Below are positions 9,201 through 19,050 of a stretch of DNA of 64,000 nt, one piece after another; the first letter of the stretch is position 1; each line of letters begins with the position of its first letter. The translations under genes and the position numbers were made by a program. The DNA lies in the NCBI GenBank assembly GCA_030710605.1, contig CP092879.1, positions 29,153,293 through 29,217,292 on the forward strand. The letters run 5' to 3'. Source of the stretch: Cordylochernes scorpioides. Taxonomy: Eukaryota > Arthropoda > Arachnida > Pseudoscorpiones > Chernetidae. Under the pieces are notes generated by a model that made no database searches, was not told the origin of the DNA, and saw nothing but the letters and a program-made list of their open reading frames with translations.

Positions 9201-11276
9201 TTGGCCAAGTATACTGATTTGTTCTCATCGAGGTTAGGCAGGACCAATTTGGCAAAACATCAGATTCATACAGAAGACGCAAAACCGATAAAGCACAAGC
9301 CTTACAGGGTAAGTTCTAAGGAACGAACCATCATAAAGGATCAAATAGACGAGATGCTTGAAGAAGGAATAATTAGACCATCTTCAAGTCCCTGGTCCTT
9401 TCCCCTTATATTGGTCAAAAAACGAGATGGCAAATGCAGATTTTGTGTGGATTACAGGAAATTAAATGAAGTAACAGTGAAGGATGTTTATCCAATCCCA
9501 ATAATTGATTATGTAATGGATACTCTCCAAGGATCCAAGTACTTCTCAGCAATAGATCTCAAATCGGGATATTGGCAAGTCGAAATTGAAGAGAGAGACA
9601 AAGAGAAGATGGCTTTCACTACGGCACATGGGTTATATGAATTCAACGTAATGCCCTTCGGTCGATGCAACGCCCCTGCTACTTTTGAGAGGAACATGGA
9701 CAATGTCCTCGGAAATCTGAGATGGCAGATTTGCCTTTGCTACCTGGACGATGTGATTATATACAGCTCGGACTTTCCAACCCACATTAAAAGACTTGAA
9801 GCTGTCCTCAGATGCTTCAGCGAATCTAATTTAAAACTGAACGCCAAGAAATGCAGATTTGCTTTCGAGGAACTTGAGATCCTTGGTCATATAACCAACC
9901 AAGAGGGTATAAAACCTGCCGAATATAATATCAAAGCCGTTAGAGATTTTCTTCAGCCCAAGAAGGCCAAAGAAGTGCAATCATTCCTAGGTATGTGCTC
10001 ATATTATAGAAAATTCATTAAAGATTTCTCATTAATCGCTGACCCATTGACCAGTCTCATCAGAAAAAACGTGCAATTTATCTGGACAGGAAAACAGGAA
10101 GAAGCGTTCCAAAACCTTAATAAAGCTCTAATAAATCCGCCAATTTTAGGTCACTTTGATCCAAATGCAGCCACCTGCATTCACACAGATACCTCTAACA
10201 TCGGCTTAGGCGCAACACTAATTCAAAATATCGGTGGCGAAGAGAAGGTAATATCATATTTGAGCCGAACCCTAAGTAAACCTGAGCAAAATTATTCAAC
10301 CACCGAAAAAGAATGTTTAGCTGTGGTGTGGTCGATATCAAAATTACGGCCCTATTTATATGGAAGGCACTTTAAAATCGTCACTGATCATAACGCACAA
10401 TGCTGGCTTAAGAATTTGAAAGATCCGACCGGTCGATTAGCACGATGGGCACTGAAGATTGAGGAATATAATTTCGAAATCATACACAAATCGGGAAAAA
10501 GACATTTAGACGCTGATGGTCTATCTAGAGGACCCTTACCAGAAAACGAATGGGACGAGGATTATGAAAGACTATTTCTGAATCAAATAATAGACGAAAA
10601 GGATGATTTTATTGAGAATATTAAGGAGAACCTTAGTGGAAACAAGCGTTCAATTACACAGAACTTTAAAGAAGAAAATGGGCGTCTCTACAAGAAAAAT
10701 CCAAATCCTGAAGGTAGAGAATGGTTGCTGGTAGTGCCAAAGAATAGAAGGAAGGATATCATGAGTGAATACCACAACCATATGCTGAATGGCCATCTGG
10801 GCGTCGCCAGAACAACATACCGATTGAAGAATAAATACTATTGGCCTTCCATGCTGAAAGATGTTTCCGAATTTGTAAAGACGTGCCATCTTTGCCAAAG
10901 TCGGAAAGGTTCAAATCAGTTGCCATCTGGACTTTTACAACCTATTCCCCCAGCTAACTACCCTTTTGAAAGAATCGGAATTGACTTTGTTGGCCCCTTG
11001 CCATCAACGAAAAGAAGAAGGAAATGGATAATTGTGTTGACGGATTATTATACCAAGTATGCTGAAACAAAGGCAGTATCAGAAGCGACAGTGAAAGAAG
11101 TCTCTACATTTTTAATCGAACATATATTTTTACGTCACGGGGCTCCAAGATTTCTTATCAGCGACAGAGGTTCACAACTCACTATCAATTTGATGAAGGA
11201 GGTTATGAAAATGTGCAAAGTTAAACATTGCTTCACAACGAGCTACCACCCCCAGACTAACGGAACGGCTAAATAG
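9201..11276 (+). pseudogene. pol: Gypsy reverse transcriptase, RNase H and integrase (5' part)
   Basis: 691 open codons. RT spans roughly residues 30-235, with the catalytic box CYLDDVIIY. RNase H spans about 300-430 (CIHTDTSNIGLGATL, TDHNAQCW). An integrase zinc finger is near residues 525-570 (H, H, then CHLC). The integrase core begins DFVGPL with its second Asp at LISDRG. The frame ends at TAG (11274-11276), just where the third catalytic residue (Glu of the usual NG--ER motif) should be; the continuation is in another frame from about 11268. Likely inactive for integration. Confidence 0.88.
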
Positions 11277-11868
11277 AACTTTAATCAATATGATCAGCAT
11301 GTATGTGAACACAGACCAGAAGATCTGGGACGAAATCCTCCCTTTTATCACCCACGCGTACAATACCACGATTCAAAAAACCACAGGCTACTCTCCATTT
11401 TTCCTGTTGTTTGGGAGGGAACCCATGTCCCTCTTAGACGACGAGAATAACCCAATGGACAGTAACATGAACGATTACGACGAATATATAGAAAATTACT
11501 TAGATAAAATAGCAAGGACGAGACAGGTAGTCATTAACAACACAGAGAAGACTCAGGAAAGAATGAAAAGAAACTATAACAAAAAACACAACGAGAGAAT
11601 CTATGAACCAGGACATTTAGTGGCAGTTTGGACACCAGTCAGGAAAATCGGAAAATGTGAAAAACTATTGAGAAAATATTTTGGCCCATATCGAATATTA
11701 AAGAAGCTGTCCAACGTAAATTACTTAATTGTGCCGAAAGATAATCCTGGCCAAGACCCATTGATTGTCCATGTCTCAAGACTCAAACCCTATTTTGAAA
11801 GAATTGATGAGGTCACTCACGAGGACGTGACGACCTCTGGAGAGGGGGAAGTGTTGCATCATGATTAA
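11268..11868 (+). pseudogene. Gypsy integrase C-terminal part
   Basis: Open reading continues from LNRTLINMISMYV through a 192-residue stretch (ATG at 11290). It carries the post-core part of gypsy integrases (TTGYSPFFLLFGREP, then the chromodomain-like RKYFGPYRIL). It is separated from the core by a small deletion/frameshift near 11268. Its last codons overlap the start of the 3' LTR (11852). Confidence 0.8.
11838..11851 (+). promoter_or_regulatory. Polypurine tract of gypsy element
   Basis: GGAGAGGGGGAAG lies immediately 5' of the 3' LTR (TGTTGCATC). In LTR retrotransposons this purine run primes plus-strand DNA synthesis. Position and composition are as expected. Confidence 0.8.
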
Positions 11869-12190
11869 TGCGCGTATTTTTAATATTATTTTTAATATAT
11901 TTAAAATTTAAATTGTACATTTATTTATTTTTATAAAACAGATTATTACTATAAAATATTATGTACTATAAAACATTTGTATTTTGATACACTAAAATAC
12001 TCCACCTGCTTTAAACTTTGATGTGATAAATAAAGATATATTCTAGGTGTTATACCTAAATATATAGTTGTCTTATTATTGACTGGTTTAACCTTGTAGG
12101 ATGGTTGAGACACGTTCTGGAAAGATGCAAGACACGTCTGAGGAGAGACTCAAGACTGAAGAATCTGCCAAACCGCAGCCCAGTGCAACA
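11852..12190 (+). repeat. 3' LTR of gypsy element
   Basis: 339 bp copy of 6996-7344. It lacks about 12 bp of the AAAAATTATTTT stretch near the start and differs at a few sites. Its embedded Gag start (ATG at 12101) runs out of the LTR into flanking DNA, giving a meaningless 68-codon frame. Confidence 0.9.
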
Positions 12191-12210
12191 ATATTGTCAT
12201 GTTTTATCTT

Positions 12211-12256
12211 CACGCCCGTTAAAGAACGATGTCGTTCGAAAGCTAGCGGAATAAAC
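12211..12256 (+). ncRNA. Hammerhead-like motif, right arm of split foldback
   Basis: CGC, CCGUUAAA, perfect hairpin GAACGA-UG-UCGUUC, GAAA, AGCU, A, GCGG, then AATAAA. CGC pairs with GCG. The core is degenerate, as in its left-arm partner. Confidence 0.4.
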
Positions 12257-12369
12257 ATGTTCTACACAAGAATCTCCTTTTTGTTCTTTTATATTACCAC
12301 AATATAGTAAGTTTTACTTAATTATAAGGCGATAATGTGCCATCTATATATACGTAATGAAATATTCAA

Positions 12370-12560
12370 AGCACGGATGTTTCGTTTATATATAAAACAA
12401 CTTCTACTATCCTTAATGCTATGAAAACATATTGGGAGGGCTAGGTTCATTAGTGGTGAACCCTTTCAGCGATTTCGCCAATTTTATCTACCAGACCGCT
12501 TCTTAGAGCTGAATACTGTTGAGCGAAGCTCTCCCAATATTTTTTCATCGCAGTAAGTAG
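12370..12560 (+). repeat. Diverged copy of the conserved-loop hairpin family
   Basis: Contains AACTTCTACTATCCTTAATG, a hairpin starting GGGAGGGCTAGG at 12435-12464, and GATTTCGCCAATTTTATCTA, in the same order as 13129-13290. It ends with TTTTTTCATCGCAGTAAG. Confidence 0.6.
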
Positions 12561-12652
12561 AGTAAATAAGTTTGTTTTATGTTTAAAGAAACATTCATGG
12601 TTTGATGCTTCCATTTCTTACAAGAGTTACTGTAATGTAAGCATTTCTTGAA

Positions 12653-12775
12653 CATCAACTATCTGATGGGACCTCCAGTATTGGAGGAAGATCTGGTATA
12701 TGTGCAATATATTGGTTGACTTGACGCTGCTGGAATACCATTAGAACGTGTTTATTACTCTACAGTGTATGTTAA
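12653..12775 (-). repeat. Inverted copy of the core of the 15844-16200 foldback
   Basis: CATCAACTATCTGATGGGA, GGAGGAAGATCT, TTGACTTGACGCTGC and TTTATTACTCTACAGT appear in reverse complement at 15975-16105. Non-coding. Confidence 0.55.
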
Positions 12776-12966
12776 ATATATGTTAAATAGTTGTCATTTG
12801 AAGTTATGTAAATACCACTTGCACATACAGGGTGTACCAGGTAAATTGGGACTAACTTTGACAGTCCATAAAACAAAAACTACTTGAGATTAAAAACTTG
12901 TTTTTTTTTTCATTACGTAGCCATATTCATGTAAAATGCAACAGTACATGTGTGCGCAGTGTAGTG

Positions 12967-13128
12967 ATGAAGAGTAACCGAGAATTTGAAAATCTAGCTG
13001 CCATCATCGTTGCTCTGCGCGCCGGAAGGAGCCCCAAAGAGATAGTGGATTTTCTTAAGTTGCCCAAAACCACTATTTATCGTGTCAAGAAGCAGTTTGA
13101 TGAGGCCGACAGTAACAAAGAGGGGATA
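12967..13128 (+). pseudogene. mariner transposase, N-terminal DNA-binding part
   Basis: 54 codons from the ATG at 12967. The helix-turn-helix region reads AAIIVALRAGRSPKEIVDFL, then LPKTTIYRVKKQF, the usual DNA-binding start of Tc1/mariner transposases. The frame is cut by the foldback insertion after codon 54 and resumes in the same frame at 13866. Earlier in-frame codons from 12898 are not needed for homology, so I prefer the ATG at 12967. Confidence 0.85.
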
Positions 13129-13865
13129 TATAAAATAAAAGGATTTAAAGCGCGAATGTTTCTTTTATACATAATACGAACTTCTACTGTCCTTACTGCG
13201 ATGAAAAAATATATTGGGAGGGCTTGGCTCATCAGTGGTGAACCCTCCCAGCGGTTTCGCCAATTTAATCCACCAGACCGCTTCTCAGAGCTCTAATACT
13301 GTATTGGTTCATTCTGCTTTTTTTATGCTACACTGAAGGATGGAATCTTAGAAATGGTTTTCAAGTAAACTATGGACATCGCAGTAAGGACAGTAGAAGT
13401 TCGTATTATGTATAAAAGAAACATTCGCGCTTTAAATCCTTTTATTTTATATGTATAGATGGCGCGTTATTGCTTTGTATTAATTTATGCCTAACTGGCC
13501 TTATCTTTATAGTTTGCTGAAGAGCATTGCTCGATGCAAACATTTGAATATAATGCTACTGTCCTATAAGCTTATGTCCATAGTTTACTTGAAAACCATT
13601 TCTAAGATTCCATCCTTCAGTGTAGCATAAAAAAAGCAGAATGAACCAATACAGTATTAGAGCTCTGAGAAGCGGTCTGGTGGATTAAATTGGCGAAACC
13701 GCTGGGAGGGTTCACCACTGATGAGCCAAGCCCTCCCAATATATTTTTTCATCGCAGTAAGGACAGTAGAAGTTCGTATTATGTATAAAAGAAACATTCG
13801 CGCTTTAAATCCTTTTATTTTATATGTATAGATGGCGCGTTATTGCTTTGTATAAAGAGGGGATA
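13117..13865. repeat. 12-bp target duplication around foldback
   Basis: AAAGAGGGGATA occurs at 13117-13128 and 13854-13865, immediately flanking the 725-bp insert. The length is unusual for cut-and-paste DNA transposons and typical of target-primed retrotransposition. Confidence 0.9.
13129..13853. mobile_element. 725-bp foldback inserted in mariner transposase
   Basis: The left arm (13129 to about 13378) is nearly perfectly mirrored by about 13590-13853. Each arm carries ATTTAAAGCGCGAATG, CTACTGTCCTTACTGCGATG and the conserved-loop hairpin (13216-13249 plus, 13703-13740 minus). The centre (13378-13480) is a direct repeat of the outer end of the right arm (13751-13853), so the element looks like one and a half units joined head to head. 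No coding capacity. Confidence 0.85.
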
Positions 13866-14744
13866 GCTACAAGGAAAAAGCACTCGCGTCGATCGGACAG
13901 GGTAAGAGGCGAAGAATTTGTCAAAAATGTCAAGGAGAAGATTGATGGAAACCCTGGGAAGAGCATGAGGGCCATAGCCAAGGAAATGGACGTTGGCTCT
14001 ATGACAATTGTCAGAACTATCCATGAGGACCTTGGTCTCAAGTCTTATGCCCTTCGGAAAGGTCAATTGCTGACTGAGAATATGAAGAATAACAGAAAAG
14101 GAAAGGCTGCTGCCCTCCTCAACAACCTGAAACACGACTCTTTTGGCATGCTAAGGTTCTTCTCTGACGAAAAGAACTTTGACGTGGACCAAAAGGTAAA
14201 TCCCAGGAATGATCGCTGGATCTGTAAAGACCCCTCAGAGATACCTGTCGTGATGCACACGAAATTTCCTGCCTCCGTAATGGTCCTTGGCGTTATCAGC
14301 AGTGAAGGTGATGTCATGCCTCCCCATTTCTTTGAGAAGGGCCTTAGGATGAACGCTGACACCTACATCAATGTTCTGGAGACCGTTGTGAAGCCTTGGA
14401 TGGACATGGTGGCCGCAGGAAGGAAGTATGTCTTCCAACAGGACTCAGCTCCAGCCCATAAGGCAAAAAAGACACAATCGTGGCTGACACTTAACGTCCC
14501 TAGTCACTGGGGTCCTGATATTTGGCCCCCTAATTCTCCAGATTGCAATCCCCTCGACTACTATGTATGGGGCGTTGTTGAGAGAGATGTCAACAAAGCT
14601 CCTCATACCACCATCCAGTCTGTCAAGAAAGCAGTTCACACGGTGATGACCCAAATGGACAAGGTCATCGTCGCCAAGGCCTGTGCTTCATTCCGCACTC
14701 GCCTCGAGACTGTTGTAGCTAATAATGGAAACTACATTCAATAA
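13866..14744 (+). pseudogene. mariner transposase, second HTH and catalytic part
   Basis: 292 codons plus stop, in frame with the 54-codon start, giving a 346-residue total, normal for mariner. It has a second helix-turn-helix (KSMRAIAKEMDVGSMTIVRT) and the catalytic triad in FSDEKN, FQQDSAPAHK and SPDCNPLDYYVW. By my count 37 residues separate the second Asp from the Asp of NPLD, so DD37D-like. Apart from the insertion I see no frameshift or missing catalytic residue, so the gene was probably functional until it was hit. Confidence 0.9.
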
Positions 14745-14908
14745 ATAAAAACTATATCCTTTTATCTACTACTGTGTCAAATTTCATTCGGATATTTTAA
14801 TTTTTACTTGCAAAAAATTTCAGTTAAAATACCATTGTTGAAATTCCCAATTTACCTGGTACACCCTGTATATATCTATTGAACAGCTAAGATTCATTTC
14901 ATATTTGA

Positions 14909-14962
14909 TATTCCTGTAGAAGGGTCGTTATAGCCGAAAGCTTGAAGTGTTGGTAATAAAAT
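14909..14962 (+). ncRNA. Hammerhead-like motif with paired stem I
   Basis: UUC (14911-14913), CUGUAGAA, hairpin, GAAA, AGCU, U, GAA (14944-14946), then AATAAA at 14955. UUC pairs with GAA as stem I. The core has U for A6. AGCU is self-complementary, so pairing of stem III between two copies would be needed. Confidence 0.45.
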
Positions 14963-15019
14963 AAGTCACTTATCCTTGGAGACTTGTTGTTGATTCTGGT
15001 TATCTACAGTATGGTAGCC

Positions 15020-15840
15020 ATTTTCAGACAGAGAATAGCGAGATTTTCCCAACTGGCCGGAGATTCCAAAATCAGGTTATTTTAATTCAGTCGGCGGCCC
15101 ATACTTTCGCCAACAGCTCCAAATTGAATCAAAAGCGAGGTTATTTCTTTTTAAAAGCCTCTTCACGGCAAATTCAAATGTATATCTTGAGACAATGCTT
15201 CTAATAAACTTAATAAAAATGCTTTTGTTTTTCTTTAATATGCGCAAAGTTCAAACATATGTGTAACTTGGAAATGGGAGTTTTTAAAAGCCGGATATGA
15301 TGTAGGTATTAATGTATTTGCATCCAGAGAAGTGAGGCCATAGCTTCTCTAACGATTTCATCATATGGTATACAGGTATGTGTTTCGATATAAAATTTTT
15401 ATAACCTATTTACATATGGTACATAAACTGTCCTGGTCTTGAGCTGATAACACAGGACATCGACTGTGAGAAAGGTTTATTACAGTACTGCGGGAGGTGC
15501 AGACTTTAGCGACCACGTCAGATTAGCGACCATCTTATGAACACAGTACCAGGTCCTCTCTTTTAAACTAATATCCTTAATAACGACCTCATCATAAATT
15601 CTCTCAGCGACCACCTTTGGTCTCTAAAGTCACAATTTTTATAGATATGAATGGCTCAGAAACCAATACGGTTAAGTCCAGAAATAAAAAAAAAATAAAG
15701 CGAAAATGTATTCGAATAGAATACTTTTTTAAGTGTTTATAATTTTCAGTAATACATTAATGTTTAAAATTTTGGAATTATTAATTTGATCCTAAAAGCA
15801 TATAAAGTATTTTAAGGGTGTGGATGTTTTTAGTATTAAT
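15020..15840. other. Spacer without recognised gene
   Basis: Mixed AT-rich sequence. A short imperfectly repeated 'gcgaccac' theme at 15500-15620 is the only pattern I notice. No coding signal. Confidence 0.4.
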
Positions 15841-15896
15841 TAGTATCAAAAGTACAAAGTCGTGAGGCGAAAAGTTTCTTGTAAAGTTTTTTTAGT

Positions 15897-15938
15897 TAGC
15901 CGAACTTTCAAGCATTTCTGCCTTTCTACAGGAGTACT
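15897..15938 (-). ncRNA. Hammerhead-like motif, left arm
   Basis: Minus strand: CUGUAGAA, hairpin AGGCA-GAAA-UGCUU, GAAA, AGUU, C, GGCUAA. Same variant as 16106-16152. The core has U at A6. Confidence 0.4.
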
Positions 15939-16105
15939 CCTGGGCAAATCTCTTCTCTATTCTATGCTTACAAATGGTTGCCATACTGTAGAGTAATAAA
16001 CCCGTTCCAATAGTATTTAGGCAGCGTCACGTCGAACAATACATTTCACAATCTACTAGATCTTCCTCCAATACAAGAGTTCCCATCAGATAGTTGATGT
16101 TCGAG

Positions 16106-16155
16106 GAGTACTCCTGTAGAAGGGCAGAAATGCTCGAAAGTTCGGCTAAATAAAA
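16106..16155 (+). ncRNA. Hammerhead-like motif, right arm
   Basis: CUGUAGAA, stem II GGGCA-GAAA-UGCUC, GAAA, AGUU, C, GGCUAAATAAAA. Stem II has changed relative to the left arm (GGGCA/UGCUC against AGGCA/UGCUU) yet still pairs, and an AATAAA follows. Confidence 0.45.
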
Positions 16156-16203
16156 AACCTTACAAGAAACTTTTCGCCTCTCGATTTTGTACTTTTGATA
16201 ATA

Positions 16204-16382
16204 CAGTTAAACCTGTCTATAGCTCCCCCTCTTGGGACTCACCAAAATAGGGTGCTATAGAGAGGGGGTGCTATAGACAGGTCACCTTTAATGTAAAATC
16301 GCATCGTACTACGTATTTAAAATTGGGCGCTATAGAGAGGGAGGCGCTATTTAGAGGGGGGCGCTATAGACAGGTTTAACTG
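16204..16382. mobile_element. Pogo/Tigger-like MITE with TA duplication
   Basis: 179 bp. Termini CAGTTAAACCTGTCTATAG and CTATAGACAGGTTTAACTG are perfect inverted repeats flanked by TA. The interior repeats GCGCTATAGAGAGGG-type units. Non-coding. Confidence 0.85.
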
Positions 16383-16470
16383 TATACTGCGCCAGGAGAT
16401 TATCCAACTTATGATACCAATTCTAGTTCTGTATTTATATATTTCCCGGAGTCCAGTATGTATATCCTAC

Positions 16471-16689
16471 CTCCGGATGAAGAGGACTCGGTGCGGACCG
16501 AGGCGCAGGACTCCGAACGGGCAGGCTTGCCGGAAGAGCTAGGGGTAGTGCTACGCTGCTGGGGGTCTAGCAAGGGGGCCCTGCTCTGGGCGGGGGACGG
16601 GGAGACATACTCGGTGGCCCCACGGCTGGGGGGCGGGGGTGGCGGGGGCCTGGCGATCTGAGTCAGGTCGGGCTGGACAGGGATCACCT
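16471..16689 (-). CDS. Candidate cytoplasmic exon of an UNC-5-like receptor
   Basis: A GC-rich island in AT-rich DNA. On the minus strand it is bounded by TGTGCAG|AGGTG (acceptor) and CCGGAG|GTAGGA (donor). The 219-bp exon is phase 1 at both ends. It reads VIPVQPDLTQIARPPPPPPP, then a serine/proline-rich stretch ending SVRTESSSSG. It could follow the transmembrane exon at 29610-29750 directly, since the phases match and the junction codon would be GAG. The 'V-PDLT' piece resembles the juxtamembrane cytoplasmic part of UNC5 receptors. Identification is inference; exon status is moderately supported by composition, splice sites and an open frame. Confidence 0.5.
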
Positions 16690-16867
16690 CTGCACATGTC
16701 ACATGTCATAAGTTAGGATGGTATAGGTAGGTCGAGTATAGAGACGTACAAATCTACACTCTACACCAGCGGTTACCTAATCCCCCCCCCTCCGCAATAA
16801 ACATCCAAGTTAAATATATTTTAGCCGAGGCATTATAACTTATAATTTGATGCATTAACTCCGCCAG

Positions 16868-17007
16868 CATGTATATTGGGATTTAGACAATAACTCTAAA
16901 AGATATTTGATACACAGTGATAACCAAGTATGAACAAAATTGCCTCTTTCTCCTTAAAAACTATTGATAACCGGTGAAATCAAAGACTTTCCACTTCCAT
17001 GAGTGTA
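16868..17007 (-). mobile_element. ~205-bp MITE, truncated copy
   Basis: The body reads in reverse relative to 5206-5408 (GATATTTGATACACAGTGAT, CCAAGTATGAACAAAATTGC) and ends CCACTTCCATGAGTGTA. The outer part of the left terminus is missing. Confidence 0.6.
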
Positions 17008-17009
17008 AG

Positions 17010-17330
17010 TACAAATTGAAAAGACAGTAAAACGAACGCAGGATATAGATAGTTAGCCTTCCCTTTAACCAACCTATTAATGATATATAGAGTTAACCAT
17101 GGCTATAGCAATATTTTATTATAATCCGTATTTGGGAAACGCACATACAAACCTTTATTGAGACGTATAGTCTTATACACAAATTTACCACATAGTCTCT
17201 ATAAATAAAAATAACATTCAAACATTATATTCACTAAAAATACATTTATTTAAAACAGATGTGTTATGAGAATTCGAAACTATTATAGACGCGTATGATT
17301 CTATTACAAATTAAACAATTTTCTACTGCC
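17010..17330. other. AT-rich spacer
   Basis: No recognised features. Confidence 0.4.
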
Positions 17331-17352
17331 CTTACTGCAATGAAGAATTAAT

Positions 17353-17388
17353 GGGAGGGCCTGGCTCATCACTGGTAAACCCTCCCAG
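17353..17388 (+). repeat. Conserved-loop hairpin
   Basis: Stem GGGAGGG/CCCTCCC closing a loop containing GGCTCATCA and TGGTAAA. Preceded by CTACTGCCCTTACTGCAATG, as in the 13129-13853 family. Confidence 0.6.
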
Positions 17389-17436
17389 ATGTGCTATAAA
17401 AATATTTTTTCACAATGAGTTTCTTTTTATTTTGAA

Positions 17437-17474
17437 ATCCTAGCTTTCAAGTGATAATCGCTCTTCAACGGGCT
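17437..17474 (-). ncRNA. Degenerate hammerhead-like motif, left arm
   Basis: Minus strand: CCGUUGAA, hairpin GAG...CUU, GAAA, AGCU, A, GG, with AATAAA about 15 bases on. It shares the CCNUUGAA core variant with 6678-6717. Confidence 0.35.
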
Positions 17475-17539
17475 TAATAAAAACATCGACTATTTCTTAC
17501 AAGCAATATTTCTTGTGAGATCAGTCGAAGTTTTTTATT

Positions 17540-17590
17540 AAGCCCGTTGAAAAAAGAGCGATTATCATTTGAAAGCTAGCATTTCAAAAT
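17540..17590 (+). ncRNA. Degenerate hammerhead-like motif, right arm
   Basis: CCGUUGAA, four extra A residues, hairpin AGCG...CAUUU, GAAA, AGCU, A, GC, then AATAAA. Partner of 17437-17474. Confidence 0.35.
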
Positions 17591-17639
17591 AAAAAGAAAC
17601 AAATTGTAAGAAAATATTTTTGCATTTTTAAACGTTTTT

Positions 17640-18545
17640 CACAATTTTATCATGAAAACAGATGTGTTATATAATTATAAGATTTCGATAAAGTTATTCC
17701 AAATAAGAGGAGAGATAGAAACAACAGCCAGGTTGAAAATTAAACTTCGCACCACATTCAGGTAATCAGCTAAGGCGGTCAATAGAGGTAAAGGTAAGTT
17801 GGAGAAATGTATTTATTAGCATTGCGTGCAATCTTTTAACAACCACGTGTGTTTATTTCTGTTGATTTAGTTAGAGCTAGGGAACCCTTCCAATTACTCT
17901 CGTCTCCAGAGGCTGGCCGTACCCAATAAATAAGGCAACAACTTGCTTCCTTCGGTTATTTCCCTTTTCGAGGGGCGTTCAAGCTTCTCTGATCCAATAA
18001 TAAAAAAAATAAAAAATAAAAAAGTAATCGAAGAGAACCAAACACTAAATATAAAATAAATATTTCTTTCTAAAAAAAATAAATTTCTTTAATATATTTA
18101 ACTTTTTTTTTTCTTTTGACCAAACAAATTTTATTTATTTACACACCAATCGTTTGAGATATTTTGGAGGTATTACGTAAGGATATTTTGATATTTTTTA
18201 TTTCATCTTATTATTCATTTTCAAATATAAAATTTTTATCTTCGGGAAAACAAATACATTTTTATTTTAAAAGAAAAATATCAAAATCTGTTTATTTTCA
18301 AAATTCTAAGAGAACTTCCTTGATTTTAATACGCCTTTTTTTTTCTGATACCTTTCTTTTTGTTATTTATGGTGACGTTTTTAATGCAAATATCAACATT
18401 CTTATATTTTTCGTTATTGACTTATATAGAGAGTGAGTGGAGTCTATATAATATCCATTAATAATATCTTGTTATATAGAGTTTTGTGTCTCAAATAATT
18501 TCGATCTAAGGAACTTTTCATTTGAAATAATATAATTATATTAAT
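17640..18545. other. AT-rich spacer
   Basis: No gene recognised. A 90-codon frame at 18164-18436 is phenylalanine/isoleucine-rich low-complexity sequence without homology. Confidence 0.4.
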
Positions 18546-18547
18546 AC

Positions 18548-18755
18548 ACTCTCATGGACAAAACTTAAGGAAGTGATTATATCGCCGGGCGTCTATTCTT
18601 TTGAAAGAGACAGAGGAAATTTTGTTCACACTTGGTTATCTCATGTGTCTTCAAAAAAATCATATTGTATCAAATATCTTTCAGAATTATTGTCTGAATA
18701 CTGATATATATGCTAAAAGGTACAACTCCCTTAAGTTTTGTCCATGAGTGTATAT
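18548..18755 (+). mobile_element. ~205-bp MITE, complete copy
   Basis: Both termini are present (CTCATGGACAAAACTTAAGG and CTTAAGTTTTGTCCATGAGT) with the usual body. TA-rich flanks are compatible with a TA target duplication. Confidence 0.8.
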
Positions 18756-19050
18756 ATATGACATAATAAAAATATGATTTTTATTATTCATAAAATAATT
18801 AAAATTCTATAATCACAGAGTTAAATTTTAAAATGAAAAGGAATCCTTAACAAAAGGAATATAACCCAATATTTTTTTTTTGTAAATAGATAATACCATT
18901 GTTAGTTGTATGTATGCAAAAAACTGTTTGCTTTAAAAAATAATCAAAAAATAATAAATATTTTTTGGGACAAAAGTTATCATTCATTTTTACCACCCAC
19001 GACTGCATGAATTGGTAACGTAACTAGAATACGTCTTTTTTTATGACATA

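Larger units (their letters stand above)
6996..12190 (+). mobile_element. Ty3/gypsy LTR retrotransposon, full length but decayed
   Basis: Bounded by two near-identical LTRs (6996-7344, 11852-12190) that begin TGTTGCATCATGATT and end CAGTGCAACA. ATAT flanks both sides (6992-6995, 12191-12194). Domain order is Gag, CCHC knuckle, protease, RT, RNase H, integrase, the gypsy order, with no envelope gene. Gag is intact; Pol has at least one frameshift and two stops. The LTRs differ by roughly six substitutions and two indels over about 340 bp, so insertion was fairly recent. It is inserted into the right arm of the foldback at 6619. Confidence 0.92.
6619..12310. repeat. Long foldback split by a gypsy insertion
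   Basis: The left arm (6619-6848) is mirrored by 6885-6995 plus 12195-12310. The right arm is continuous once the gypsy element is removed. Shared pieces include TACTATATTG, AACATGTTTATTCCGCTAGC, CATTGTACTTCTATATATTG and TAACTGGTTTAATTTCTC. Arms are about 230 bp with a ~36-bp centre. Each arm carries a hammerhead-like motif (6678-6717 minus, 12211-12256 plus). Confidence 0.85.
12828..14868 (+). mobile_element. mariner-family (DD37D-like) transposon
   Basis: 2041 bp with 24-bp terminal inverted repeats beginning CAGGGTGTACCAGGTAAATT, flanked by TA on both sides. It contains a transposase gene interrupted by a 725-bp foldback (13129-13853). Without that insert and one copy of the 12-bp duplication the element would be about 1.3 kb, the usual mariner size. 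Confidence 0.92.
15844..16200. repeat. Foldback with two outward hammerhead-like motifs
   Basis: Arms 15844-15940 and 16108-16200 share TATCAAAAGTAC, GGCGAAAAGTTTCTTGTAA, AGCCGAACTTTC and AGGAGTACTCC in mirror image. The centre shares sequence with 12653-12775. Confidence 0.8.
17397..17624. repeat. Foldback with two outward hammerhead-like motifs
   Basis: Arms mirrored by TTTCTTTTTATTTTGAAAT, GATAATCGCTC and GGGCTTAATAAAAA. Motif on the minus strand at 17437-17474 and on the plus strand at 17540-17584. Confidence 0.75.

Noticed and set aside
12101-12307. Second Gag-like start
   Set aside because: Only the coding part of the 3' LTR running into flanking DNA.
16458-16661. 67-codon plus-strand frame over the GC-rich island
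   Set aside because: It mirrors the minus-strand exon; only the minus strand has sensible splice sites and a protein-like composition.
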